Of a stretch of DNA of 64,000 nt, positions 1-7,951 are shown piece by piece. How positions within the stretch are numbered: position 1 is the first letter of the stretch; every line of letters starts with the position of its first letter. The notes under the pieces were generated by a model. It was given only the letters and a program-made list of their open reading frames with translations. It had not been told where the DNA came from and searched no databases. The translations under genes and the position numbers were made by a program. This DNA is from Zhongshania sp. R06B22 (lineage in GTDB: Bacteria > Pseudomonadota > Gammaproteobacteria > Pseudomonadales > Spongiibacteraceae), in contig NZ_JBFRYB010000001.1 in the NCBI RefSeq assembly GCF_040892595.1, positions 496,001 to 560,000 on the forward strand, in the 5' to 3' direction.

Positions 1-558
1 CAAGGGTTTGTGAACGGCTGCTAGGGTGCCAATTTCGGGCAGGGTGACTTTAAAGTCGGCGAGAATTTCTAAGAGCAGTGATTCAAATTCGTAGTCGGCC
101 TTGTCAATTTCGTCTATCAGTAAGACAGCGCCATTGTCGCTTTGCAGGGCTTTGAGCAAAGGCCTTGGTTCTAAAAATCGCTCAGAGTAGAAAATGTCAT
201 CGAAATTATGCAGGCGCTCTACCGCATTCGATAAACCATCGGCACCGTCGAGAATCTCGTTGAGTTGTTCTTTTAATACCTGCACATACAGCAGCTGCTT
301 GCTGTATTTCCAATCGTAGAGCGCTTTGCTTTCATCTAAGCCCTCGTAGCACTGCAGCCGAAACATCGGTTTGTTGAGCATGGCGGCGGTGGCATTAGCC
401 AGCTCAGTTTTACCTACACCCGGCGGCCCTTCAATCAGGATGGGGCGTTCCAGCTGCTGCGCAATATAGAGCGTGGTGGCAATGGCGGAGCTGGCGATAT
501 AGCCCTGCTCGGCGAGCTTGGCAATGAGCTGATCTATGTCCTTGCGGGCGTCTGTCAT
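1..558 (-). CDS. MoxR-family AAA+ ATPase (partial, C-terminus outside window)
   Basis: The first 186 codons of an AAA+ ATPase are present; the rest lies beyond the left edge. Residues 44-51 read GPPGVGKT (Walker A) and about 145-152 VLLIDEID (Walker B), with the long insert between them seen in MoxR/CoxD-like ATPases. Members of this family usually work as chaperones that help mature or insert metal cofactors in partner enzymes, often with a VWA-domain protein. That partner would lie outside the window, so the substrate is unknown. The ATG is the first in frame and lies 25 bases after the cupin gene, so it is probably the last visible member of a moaA-cupin-moxR operon. The ORF is too short to appear complete only because of the window edge. 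Confidence 0.88.
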   Translation of the reverse strand, partial: MTDARKDIDQLIAKLAEQGYIASSAIATTLYIAQQLERPILIEGPPGVGKTELANATAAMLNKPMFRLQCYEGLDESKALYDWKYSKQLLYVQVLKEQLNEILDGADGLSNAVERLHNFDDIFYSERFLEPRPLLKALQSDNGAVLLIDEIDKADYEFESLLLEILADFKVTLPEIGTLAAVHKPL

Positions 559-583
559 AAGGTGTTCCGGTATATTGTATAAG

Positions 584-1069
584 TTAGCCAGAGATCAGTG
601 GTCGTAATGCAGTCCAATGTTGTGGGTAGTTCTTTTTAATCTCTTGGGCATTGGCGAGTTGGTGATCATTAAAATCAAAACCGGGGCACACCGCCTCAGA
701 GACTAGGCCGTGCTCACCGTCTCGAAGTTCAGATGCTTTCCAGTATCCGCCGGGTACCAGCATTTGCAGCTGTTGGCCGGCGGCCAAATCTGGTCCCATA
801 ACGACATTCTCTATACTGCCGTCTGGCGCCACTAAGGTGTAGTAAAGGGGGCTGCCGTGCTGCCAAAAGTGGAGTATATCTGAGCGGTTACTATGTAAAT
901 GGCCGACCGGGCTGTCTTGAGTGAGCAGATAATATATAGCCGACATAGCAGCTCGGTCGCCGCTCAAATGGCCGGAGGTAAAGGTTCTACAAAAATAACC
1001 ACCTTCAAGGTGAGGCTCTAAATTGAGCTGCTCAATGAGATCATTGCTGTTGATGTCTGCGGAAACCAT
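584..1069 (-). CDS. Cupin-fold protein, DUF985 family
   Basis: A 161-residue protein of the DUF985 (cupin_5) family. The N-terminal stretch LEPHLEGGYFCRTF and the central HSNRSDILHFWQHGSPL, PGGYWKA and CPGFDFNDH are the usual family landmarks; His residues in the barrel may bind a metal. The biochemical role of bacterial DUF985 proteins is not settled; some relatives have been suggested to be sugar epimerase-like or stress related. It follows moaA by 11 bases and precedes the MoxR ATPase by 25 bases on the same strand, so the three are likely co-transcribed. The co-location does not by itself link it to molybdenum cofactor synthesis. Confidence 0.85.
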   Translation of the reverse strand: MVSADINSNDLIEQLNLEPHLEGGYFCRTFTSGHLSGDRAAMSAIYYLLTQDSPVGHLHSNRSDILHFWQHGSPLYYTLVAPDGSIENVVMGPDLAAGQQLQMLVPGGYWKASELRDGEHGLVSEAVCPGFDFNDHQLANAQEIKKNYPQHWTALRPLISG

Positions 1070-1080
1070 AGAGTGCTGCG

Positions 1081-2082
1081 TTAGCCGCCTGTGGTGTTCA
1101 TAAATCGAACAATTTGAGGTTCGTCGTCTAAGGAGAAATGATGGCTCTCGGGTTTGAGATCCATGGCCTTGATGATGGCTTGCTGCAATTTTTCCTCATC
1201 GCCGGGATAGCGATCAATAAGCTCTTTGAGACTGACTGAGTGTTCATTGCCAAGGCACAGTAACAGACGGCCCTCTACCGTTAGCCGAACGCGATTACAT
1301 AGATGGCAGAAGTTATTGCTGTGCGGCGATATAAACCCGATCCGCGATGTGCTGTCGGCCATACGATAATAGCGCGATGGCCCACCGGTGTTCTCGGTGG
1401 TAGGTGTTAGCGCATAGCGCGCTTCTATCTGGCTGCGAATTTGCTCGCTGCTAATAAAGCTCAGCGCGCGGTCGTGCTCGCTAATATTGCCCAGTGGCAT
1501 CTCTTCTATAAAGCTAATGTCGATGTGCTTGTCGCGAATGAAGTCGATGAGATCTAAAATTTCGTCATCGTTGCGTCCTTTGAGGATCACCGCATTTAAT
1601 TTCAGGCGGTCAAAACCAGCATCGCGGGCGGCGTCAATGCCGGTCAATACTTTGTTTAGGTCACCAAAGCGGGTTAATTCCTTAAAGCGGGCGGGCTGCA
1701 GGCTGTCTAGGCTTATGTTCATGCCGGTCAGCCCAGCGGCTTTTAGCGGCGCCGCGAATTTATCGAGCTGGGCGCCATTGGTGGTCAGGTGCAGTTGTTC
1801 TAGCTGTTCAATTTTCCCCAGGCGCTCTATGAGCGACATCACATTATTGCGCACCATGGGCTCGCCACCGGTCAGGCGAATTTTTTTAACGCCCAGCTGC
1901 ACAAAACTGCTGGCAATGTCGTACAACTGTTCCAAACTAAGAATTTGATTACGCGGCAAAAAAGTCATATCTTCCGCCATGCAATAGACACAGCGGAAAT
2001 CGCAGCGATCAGTGACCGATAGGCGAAGGTATTCAACTCCGCGGCCAAAGCGATCTTGTAGTGGGGCGTCAGTGTTAATCAT
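1081..2082 (-). CDS. moaA: GTP 3',8-cyclase MoaA (molybdenum cofactor biosynthesis)
   Basis: A radical SAM enzyme of 333 residues that turns GTP into 3',8-cyclo-GTP, the first step of molybdopterin synthesis, in the cytosol. The N-terminal 4Fe-4S cluster motif CDFRCVYC binds [13 protein letters not shown] follows; a second cluster motif [18 protein letters not shown] sits in the C-terminal third and binds substrate. The chain ends in GlyGly, which is conserved and needed in MoaA. Length matches the family. It heads a probable operon with the cupin and MoxR genes and is divergent from the secreted repeat protein. No other moa or moe gene is in the window. Confidence 0.96.
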   Translation of the reverse strand: MINTDAPLQDRFGRGVEYLRLSVTDRCDFRCVYCMAEDMTFLPRNQILSLEQLYDIASSFVQLGVKKIRLTGGEPMVRNNVMSLIERLGKIEQLEQLHLTTNGAQLDKFAAPLKAAGLTGMNISLDSLQPARFKELTRFGDLNKVLTGIDAARDAGFDRLKLNAVILKGRNDDEILDLIDFIRDKHIDISFIEEMPLGNISEHDRALSFISSEQIRSQIEARYALTPTTENTGGPSRYYRMADSTSRIGFISPHSNNFCHLCNRVRLTVEGRLLLCLGNEHSVSLKELIDRYPGDEEKLQQAIIKAMDLKPESHHFSLDDEPQIVRFMNTTGG

Positions 2083-2206
2083 GGCGTCGATATTAGCACA
2101 TGTATTGAGTGCTGGCAGCGCTGCGTTTCATTATGGTATTTCAGGGTATTAGTGCTATCTGGCCGATATCACAATAATTAATTTTGAATGATAAATAGGG
2201 CGATAT

Positions 2207-2824
2207 ATGAAATTTTTTAAGACCGTGGCTTTAATGTCAGTCTGTGCGGCAATGCCTGTGTATGCGGCAGACAATGCGGCTAGTACCGTTAGCCCGGCAC
2301 CAAACCAAGCGGCCACAAGTAACAATGCCGCCCAGTCTGGTGCAATTTATGATCGCAATGGCCAGCCGGTAACTGCGATTCAGGTTGGTAAGGCCCGGGC
2401 AGCAGAAGCCGCAGTGAAAAAGGCGGGGGTGGCATCTGACTCGACTGAAGCGGCCATGATCCGCATTAGCATGGGGCAGTCACCGGAAACGGCGTATCAG
2501 CCATACGACGGTATTTACGATGCCCAAGGTAATCGCATTAGTAGTCGCCAGGCTGCGGAAGACTTGGCAGTGGAAGAAGTGGTGCGTCGCAGCGGTGCCG
2601 AGCCGGGCTCTGAGCGCGAAGCCATTATTCGCGCTGCCGCAGCCGGTGAAGTCGAAACCGCTGAGGGTGATGAAGTTGACGGCCCCACAATGGAAGAGGT
2701 CGCTAAGGAAGTCGCTGTGCAGCAAGCTATTTTGCGCACCGGCGTAGCGCCTGGCTCGGCAAACGAGTCGCTGATTCGTATGGGCGCCGATGTCATAATG
2801 GAGCGCTACAAAAACTGGAAGTAA
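2207..2824 (+). CDS. Secreted protein with three internal helical repeats
   Basis: A 205-residue protein I cannot assign to a named family. Residues 1-20 are a Sec signal peptide ending VYA, followed by a low-complexity Ala/Asn/Ser linker to about residue 44. The mature part is built of repeats. A short IYDxxGxx turn occurs at 47-54 and 103-110. A helix-turn-helix-like unit with the pattern A-A-V-(K/R)-(K/R/T)-(A/S/T)-G-(A/V)-x-(S/P)-G/D-S-x-x-(E/A)-(A/S)-(M/I/L)-I-R occurs at about 66-90, 119-146 and 168-194. It is divergent from moaA with a 124-base gap and stands alone. Likely periplasmic. Function unknown. Confidence 0.8.
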   Translation: MKFFKTVALMSVCAAMPVYAADNAASTVSPAPNQAATSNNAAQSGAIYDRNGQPVTAIQVGKARAAEAAVKKAGVASDSTEAAMIRISMGQSPETAYQPYDGIYDAQGNRISSRQAAEDLAVEEVVRRSGAEPGSEREAIIRAAAAGEVETAEGDEVDGPTMEEVAKEVAVQQAILRTGVAPGSANESLIRMGADVIMERYKNWK

Positions 2825-3057
2825 TGCGCTTCTGAGCGGCGATCCCAATGATCGCCGCAGAATATAATAAAACCCCACCCTGCGCTGCAATTGGCGTTTT
2901 TTGCCATCTTCATGTCTCATTTTGTCATTGTCTCTCCGGCTTCGAAGAGTAAAGTGTGAGGCAATTGTGGGGCGTCGATAGTGGCGCTTGCTTAGCACAG
3001 TACTGAGACTTGATTGCGCTGTTGTCGCGTCGGGTCAGTTCAGCCGAGGATAAGAAT

Positions 3058-4071
3058 ATGACTACCGAGACCAATACGATAAAACGCTACCCCATGCCAA
3101 TGCCCTTTGGCTGGTTTGCGGTGTCTTATTCTGACGAATTAGCGCCCAGCGAATCACGCGCGGTGCATTATTTTAGTCAAGAGCTGGTGTTGTTCCGTAC
3201 CGAGGCTGGAAAAGCCGTATTAATGGAAGCCTATTGCCCCCACTTGGGCGCGCATTTGGGCCACGGTATTCACGAGCGCTCCGGCACGGGTGGCGGTCGT
3301 ATTGAGGGTAATAATATTGTTTGCCCTTTCCACTCTTGGAAATTTAGCCCCGAGGGCGAATGTGTAGAAGTACCCTACGCGAAAAATATGCCGCCGAAGG
3401 TAGTGGGTCAAAAATGTCTTAAGACTTTCCCCATCCGCGAAACTAATCAGGTGATTTGGGCTTGGTATCATCCAGATGGTGTTGCGCCGTTGTGGGAAGT
3501 GATTAGTCATGAGGAGGCCAATAGCGATGATTGGTCCCCACAAGATCGTTACGAGTGGATTATTCATACCCATCCCCAAGAGATGGCAGAGAACGCCGCT
3601 GATCCCGCCCATTTTAAATATGTGCATGGCACGGCTTCTTTCCCCGAGTGGGAAACAACCTACGATGGCTATTTTGTGCGCGGGTTGCAGGTGGCAAATA
3701 TGCCTACCCCTCGCGGTGAAGTGAAAGGCTCTATTCACACTGGTAGTGCTGGCCCAGGCCAAGGCTATACCAAGTTTGAAGGCATTGCCGACACGTTTTT
3801 ACTGGGGCTGACCACGCCGATTGACGAGCACAAAGTACAGGTGCGATTCGCGTTCATCCAACCTAAGATAAATGGCGAAGTGAAGAAAGGCGGTGTTAAC
3901 GCCGCCATCATCGCTAATATTGTTGGTCAGCTTGAGGAAGACAAGCCAATTTGGGAGAATAAAATTTATCGCCCGCTACCTATTCTTTGTGATGGCGACG
4001 GCCCGATTGCTAAATTCCGCAAATGGTATAGCAGATTTTATGCGGAAGATTTTGATTCACGGGCTATGTAA
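3058..4071 (+). CDS. Rieske non-heme iron oxygenase, KshA-like
   Basis: A 337-residue ring-hydroxylating-type oxygenase component. The Rieske 2Fe-2S ligands are C60-x-H62 and C89-x2-H92. The spacing between the two halves (26 residues) is longer than the usual 15-17 because of a Gly-rich insert. The mononuclear iron site is the ENAADPAHFKYVHG stretch, with a carboxylate expected from the C-terminal part. The overall plan resembles 3-ketosteroid 9-alpha-hydroxylase oxygenase (KshA) and related terpenoid or steroid oxygenases. The substrate cannot be read from sequence, and no ferredoxin or reductase gene is adjacent. The start ATG at 3058 has GAGGA seven bases upstream; the ORF opens earlier at a TTG without such a site. 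Confidence 0.88.
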   Translation: MTTETNTIKRYPMPMPFGWFAVSYSDELAPSESRAVHYFSQELVLFRTEAGKAVLMEAYCPHLGAHLGHGIHERSGTGGGRIEGNNIVCPFHSWKFSPEGECVEVPYAKNMPPKVVGQKCLKTFPIRETNQVIWAWYHPDGVAPLWEVISHEEANSDDWSPQDRYEWIIHTHPQEMAENAADPAHFKYVHGTASFPEWETTYDGYFVRGLQVANMPTPRGEVKGSIHTGSAGPGQGYTKFEGIADTFLLGLTTPIDEHKVQVRFAFIQPKINGEVKKGGVNAAIIANIVGQLEEDKPIWENKIYRPLPILCDGDGPIAKFRKWYSRFYAEDFDSRAM

Positions 4072-4185
4072 GCCCTAGCAATAGGCTTTATCTTCCCTTC
4101 TTTACTTGCGTTGTGATCCGGTTAGGCTGTGCCTTGCCGGATTTTCTGTATACTTTGGCTATTCTTAAGACTGCCGGAAAGTGTC

Positions 4186-4524
4186 ATGCGCTTTGTTGTT
4201 CCTAGTGTTCTTGTTTTCATCCTCTTTACGCCACTCGCTCATGCTGCCTGCGTGCTGCCCCTGCCACCGCTCAACTTCCCAGACGGTGCAACGGCAGATA
4301 GTGAGGCAATGGAATTTAGTAAACGCAGAGTTGAGCGTTATCTCGACAATAGTGCGCGGTTTATAAAGTGCTTAGATACCATGGATAAAACGGCCATCGG
4401 CACTGGCCGCGATAACGAGGAGCGCCGCCGTCGTCGTATTAATAGTTACAACGTGGGAATGGAAAATATTGCTAAAGTCGTGCGTGGCTATGAAGAGAGC
4501 GTTGAGCAGTTTAATAATCGATAA
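4186..4524 (+). CDS. Small exported protein of unknown function
   Basis: A 112-residue protein starting at the ATG at 4186, with GGAAAG about six bases upstream. Residues 1-20 form a Sec signal peptide ending AHA. The mature chain has two Cys (one just after the cleavage site, one mid-chain at LIKCLD-like context) and a strongly basic stretch EERRRRRIN. It is predicted largely alpha-helical. I do not recognise a family. Its last 14 bases overlap the 3' end of convergent murI. Longer upstream starts are possible but would bury the signal peptide. Confidence 0.7.
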   Translation: MRFVVPSVLVFILFTPLAHAACVLPLPPLNFPDGATADSEAMEFSKRRVERYLDNSARFIKCLDTMDKTAIGTGRDNEERRRRRINSYNVGMENIAKVVRGYEESVEQFNNR

Positions 4525-5323
4525 GGCGAAGGTTTGAAGCCTCAAGCCGTTCTTTTAACATCGGCGTCGCCCGCGCTTCGCCAAGAATAAGTACCTCTTG
4601 ATTGCCCTTTTTGCTGGCGCTGTTCAGCGGCAAATTCAACTCTTTGATAATGTGCATCACGCGACGAGCGATGGCCTCTCCCGAGTCTATCCAGCTTATC
4701 GCTGGCATCAACTCGGCAAGCGGTTTTTGTATTAAAGGGAAGTGGGTGCAGGCCAATACCACTGTGTCCATTTCTGCCGAGCGTGGGTGTGCGTAGAGCG
4801 CGGCTTTGATTTCTAATAAAACCTCGTCGATGGCGGTGTTATTCCAGAATAGCGATTCAATGGCCGGTGCCAGAATACGACTACCCACAGGAACGACGCA
4901 GCAGTGTGAGGCAAAATCATTGATCAGCTGCGCGGTGTAGGCGCGACCGACAGTGCCAGGAGTAGCGAGCAGGCCAATGACGCCGCTGCGGCTGTGTAAT
5001 GCCGCTGGCTTTATGGCGGGCACTACGCCGACGACGGGGATATTAAGCACACTGCGAAGCGCCGGTAGCACGGCGGTGCTGGCAGAGTTACATGCCATCA
5101 CAACAATGTCGGCGGGGTGCCTTTGCAGCAGCGCGGTAACCGCTTGGCAAATATGCGTTACCAGTGCGTCTTCCTGCCACTCGCCGTAGGGAAAACCACC
5201 GTGATCCATGGCGTATAGCAGATTTGCTTGGGGAATAAATTCATGAATCGCGGCGCCGATGCTCAAGGAGCCGACGCCGGAGTCAAAAATAAGCACGCGT
5301 GGCGCGTGCACTTCGGGGTTCAC
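4511..5323 (-). CDS. murI: Glutamate racemase MurI
   Basis: A 270-residue enzyme that interconverts L- and D-glutamate for peptidoglycan. Family landmarks are FDSGVGSLSIG near the N-terminus, MACNSASTAVLPAL with the first catalytic Cys, and VLACTHFPLI with the second catalytic Cys. Length is normal. Its ATG overlaps the stop of the upstream peroxiredoxin gene by four bases (ATGA type), so the two are probably translationally coupled. The 3' end overlaps a convergent small gene by 14 bases. Confidence 0.95.
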   Translation of the reverse strand: MNPEVHAPRVLIFDSGVGSLSIGAAIHEFIPQANLLYAMDHGGFPYGEWQEDALVTHICQAVTALLQRHPADIVVMACNSASTAVLPALRSVLNIPVVGVVPAIKPAALHSRSGVIGLLATPGTVGRAYTAQLINDFASHCCVVPVGSRILAPAIESLFWNNTAIDEVLLEIKAALYAHPRSAEMDTVVLACTHFPLIQKPLAELMPAISWIDSGEAIARRVMHIIKELNLPLNSASKKGNQEVLILGEARATPMLKERLEASNLRLIDY

Positions 5324-5799
5324 AGCAGAGCGAGAATTTTATCTGCCGCGCTAACATCAACTGCACCAGCGGGCTCAACTGCTAGGTGGCTGATGGTGCC
5401 GTTATCGACAATCATGGCGTAGCGCTGTGAGCGCTTGCCAAGGCCAAAGCCTGAGCCGTCTAATACTAAGCCTAGTGCTTCGGTCAGCTCGCAGTTGCCA
5501 TCGGCCAACATCATTAATTCTTCGGCATTCTGGCTTTTGCCCCAAGCGTCCATGACAAAGGCGTCGTTTACGGAAAGGCAGGCAATCGTATCCACACCCT
5601 TGGCTTTCATTTTGTCGGCATTAACCACATAGCCGGGCAGGTGAGTTAGGGTGCAACCCGGAGTGAAAGCGCCGGGTACGGCAAAGAGCACTACTTTCTT
5701 GCCAGAAAAAATCTCTTCACTGCTAATGTCTTGGGGGCCTTTTTCACCCATAACCTTGAGTGTAACTGCGGGAATCTTGTCGCCGGTCTGAATACTCAT
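5320..5799 (-). CDS. Peroxiredoxin, Prx5 type
   Basis: A 159-residue thiol peroxidase of the Prx5 (AhpE/PMP20-like) group. The peroxidatic Cys lies in PGAFTPGCTLTHLPGY, with the conserved Thr three residues before it. The following SVNDAFVMDAWGK and the LGKRSQRYAM segment are typical of the family. It reduces hydrogen peroxide and organic hydroperoxides, probably with glutathione/glutaredoxin or thioredoxin. It is cytosolic (no signal peptide). Its stop overlaps the murI start, so it is the first gene of a two-gene operon. Confidence 0.93.
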   Translation of the reverse strand: MSIQTGDKIPAVTLKVMGEKGPQDISSEEIFSGKKVVLFAVPGAFTPGCTLTHLPGYVVNADKMKAKGVDTIACLSVNDAFVMDAWGKSQNAEELMMLADGNCELTEALGLVLDGSGFGLGKRSQRYAMIVDNGTISHLAVEPAGAVDVSAADKILALL

Positions 5800-6016
5800 A
5801 GTGGAACCCTTTTATATTTAGTGTAGATGGAAGCTATTTAGACAAAAAGCGCTGATCAGTAATGATAATCAAATTAGCGCGAGCACGGCCTAGTCTAGCA
5901 GAGCGGCAGGGCTCTGGTAACGCGGTAAAAACATTGTATTTTTTGCGCCGCTGGGTCTTAGGCGACTTGGCGTACAATGGTTCGATAAACGTGGCTAAAG
6001 TTTCTGATATAGGTGG

Positions 6017-6790
6017 ATGTTGTCTTTGATCAGTCGTCAAAAAGTACAGTACGAATGGCAGGTGTTTTTGCTCGCAGTTGGTTTTTTAAGCCGCATACCG
6101 GTGCCCGCCGATCCGGATTTTAGTGAAGATAAGCTCAATGGTGCATCGCGCTACTTTCCCTTGGTGGGCATATTGGTGGCAGGGGTCTCGGCGCTGGTAT
6201 TTGTTGGCGCTGCGGCCTTGTTTGGCAATCAGCTTATTGCCGTGTTACTCGCAATGGTGGCCTCAATACTGCTGACCGGCGCGTTCCATGAAGATGGCTT
6301 TGCCGATAGCTGCGACGGTTTTGGCGGTGGTTGGACCCCAGAAGACGTACTGCGAATTATGAAAGACTCACGCATTGGCACTTATGGCGGGGTTGGATTG
6401 ATATTGGTGCTCAGCTTAAAAGCGGCGGCACTATTTGCTATGGCGACCCCAGCAATTTTGATTAGCGCACTATTTTGGGCGCATATTGTGAGTCGCTGGT
6501 TGTCGGTGTCTTATTTACTGGATTTGCACTATGTGCGGGGTGAGGGAAAATCTAAGCCACTGGCAACCACCATGCCCTTATCACATTGGCTGTGGTCGGG
6601 ATTGCCGATATTAGCGCTATTTGTTTTTACAGATTCACCGCCACTTATTCCGCTCTGTCTGGCTTTACTGGTTTTTCGCTTTGCTTTCGCGGCATATCTG
6701 CGCCGCCGCATTGGCGGATACACCGGTGACGCTCTCGGCGCAGCGCAGCAAGTTGCTGAAATTATAGTGTATTTGGTGTTTTTACTCTGA
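6017..6790 (+). CDS. cobS: Adenosylcobinamide-GDP ribazoletransferase CobS
   Basis: A 257-residue membrane enzyme that joins alpha-ribazole to adenosylcobinamide-GDP, the last step of the nucleotide-loop pathway of cobalamin synthesis. The signature ALTGAFHEDGFADSCDGFGGGW-type motif (FHEDGFADSCDG visible at about 90-102) supplies the acidic metal-binding residues. Several hydrophobic segments follow, and the C-terminus is membrane-like. It stands alone: no cobU, cobT or cobC in the window. I saw no cobalamin riboswitch in the 217 bases upstream. Confidence 0.92.
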   Translation: MLSLISRQKVQYEWQVFLLAVGFLSRIPVPADPDFSEDKLNGASRYFPLVGILVAGVSALVFVGAAALFGNQLIAVLLAMVASILLTGAFHEDGFADSCDGFGGGWTPEDVLRIMKDSRIGTYGGVGLILVLSLKAAALFAMATPAILISALFWAHIVSRWLSVSYLLDLHYVRGEGKSKPLATTMPLSHWLWSGLPILALFVFTDSPPLIPLCLALLVFRFAFAAYLRRRIGGYTGDALGAAQQVAEIIVYLVFLL

Positions 6791-6792
6791 CC

Positions 6793-6812
6793 TCACACTT
6801 TGCGGAGTGTGA
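6793..6812. terminator. Hairpin after cobS
   Basis: A perfect 7-bp stem TCACACT/AGTGTGA with a six-base loop lies a few bases past the cobS stop. The T-rich run ATTTTTC only begins about ten bases later, so termination is plausible but weak. Confidence 0.4.
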
Positions 6813-6906
6813 ATACTGCCTTATTTTTCTTGGCACTCTGCTGGGAACCTCCGGTCATAGTGTTACAAGAATTTAAAGCCTGAAACACAGGAACGGGGAT
6901 AGTGAG

Positions 6907-7464
6907 ATGAATACGAATTTATTGCTTGGCGGAATATTTGGCGCTGTTGCGGTTACCGCTGTAGGCAGTTATGCCGGCTACAACACCTATGTTGAGGCTA
7001 GCAAGCCGCGCTTTGCAGAGGTCATTGAGTCTAAACCGGTCACTGAGACTTACTATACCAGCCGCGAAGAGTGTTACGACGAAGTTGTGCAGCACCAATC
7101 TGAAGTGAAAGATCAAAATAAGCTTGCCGGCACCATTATTGGCGCGGTCATTGGCGGCGTTATCGGTAAGCAAGTAGGCGGTGGTAATGGTAAAAAGCTC
7201 GCCACTGCGGCGGGTGCTGCTGCTGGCGGCTACGCGGGCAATAAAGTACAGGGCAATATGCAGCAAAAAGATGTTTATACCACCACCGAGCGCCGCTGTA
7301 ATACGGTGCAAGATCCCCAGCAGCGGGTCACTGGATACAGCGTAAGCTATACTCTAAATGGTGAAAAAGGCACGGTGATAATGGATCACGAGCCCGGCGC
7401 AACCATCCCGGTTCAAGATGATGGCCAGTTAGTATTGAGCAAGCCGACCACTGAGACGTTATAA
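6907..7464 (+). CDS. Glycine-zipper 2TM-domain envelope protein
   Basis: A 185-residue protein. Residues 5-27 form a hydrophobic N-terminal anchor or uncleaved signal. A periplasmic-type segment with a Cys pair (EECYDEV and ERRCNTV) flanks a central glycine zipper of alternating small residues, TIIGAVIGGVIGKQVGGG followed by an Ala/Gly run, as in the SlyB/17-kDa antigen-like 2TM domain. Such proteins sit in the cell envelope and often respond to envelope stress, but no exact role can be given. It is 85 bases upstream of the PA2779-type gene on the same strand. The start ATG has GGGGATAGTG just upstream. Confidence 0.82.
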   Translation: MNTNLLLGGIFGAVAVTAVGSYAGYNTYVEASKPRFAEVIESKPVTETYYTSREECYDEVVQHQSEVKDQNKLAGTIIGAVIGGVIGKQVGGGNGKKLATAAGAAAGGYAGNKVQGNMQQKDVYTTTERRCNTVQDPQQRVTGYSVSYTLNGEKGTVIMDHEPGATIPVQDDGQLVLSKPTTETL

Positions 7465-7549
7465 GTGTTTTAAAGGCAAGTGGACAAAAAGCGTATGGCT
7501 GGCACATTGCATACTGTTGAGATAATAATCGGATTAAGGAAGTAACATT

Positions 7550-7951
7550 ATGGCTAAGACAACATTGAAACGTAGTACCACGGCGATTGTGATGAGTGGC
7601 TTCATGGTCTGGACCGGCGTGATAGCAAGCACGGTATCTGCTGGCGTAATCACCACCGATCGCATGGTGGCAGAGTACGCGATCGATGAAAATCGCGCGG
7701 CAATGAAAGCGGCCTTGTCGCAGGACAATGTTCGCGAACGACTAGTAGAGCTTGGTGTTTCTCCGGCTGATGTTGGCGCCCGTATCGATGCGCTGACACC
7801 GAGCGAGCTGGCGATGCTACAGGAAAAAATGGATCAATTACCTGCTGGTGCAGGCGCCCTTGGTCTGTTGGCCCTCCTTGTGCTGATATTCTTCATTACC
7901 GATATTTTGGGTATTACCGATATATTCCCCTTTGTGAATGCGGCTAAGTAG
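7550..7951 (+). CDS. PA2779-family membrane protein
   Basis: A 133-residue protein matching the plan of the PA2779 family. It has an N-terminal signal/anchor, a helical middle (DRMVAEYAIDENRAAMK, ALSQDNVRERLVELGVSPADV, RIDALTPSELAMLQEKMDQL), then a Gly-Ala-Gly hinge and a C-terminal hydrophobic helix (LGLLALLVLIFFITDILG). Role unknown. In several gammaproteobacteria this family is coded next to a PA2778-type cysteine peptidase, as here, where the two genes overlap by 14 bases. An AAGGAAG site lies about seven bases before the ATG. Confidence 0.85.
   Translation: MAKTTLKRSTTAIVMSGFMVWTGVIASTVSAGVITTDRMVAEYAIDENRAAMKAALSQDNVRERLVELGVSPADVGARIDALTPSELAMLQEKMDQLPAGAGALGLLALLVLIFFITDILGITDIFPFVNAAK

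Noticed and set aside
1487-1948. 153-codon plus-strand ORF opposite moaA
   Set aside because: Ser/Arg-rich product typical of an antisense shadow of a GC-rich gene.
2480-2998. 172-codon minus-strand ORF over the secreted repeat protein
   Set aside because: Overlaps a gene with clear signal peptide and repeats; no ribosome site.
3220-3762. 180-codon ORF opposite the Rieske oxygenase
   Set aside because: Antisense shadow; the Rieske motifs on the other strand are decisive.
5800-6016. Cobalamin riboswitch upstream of cobS
   Set aside because: No conserved B12-box-like sequence or long pairing seen in the 217 bases.
5834-6040. 68-codon minus-strand ORF between prx and cobS
   Set aside because: Runs into cobS start, lacks a ribosome site and family similarity; the region is better read as promoter space.
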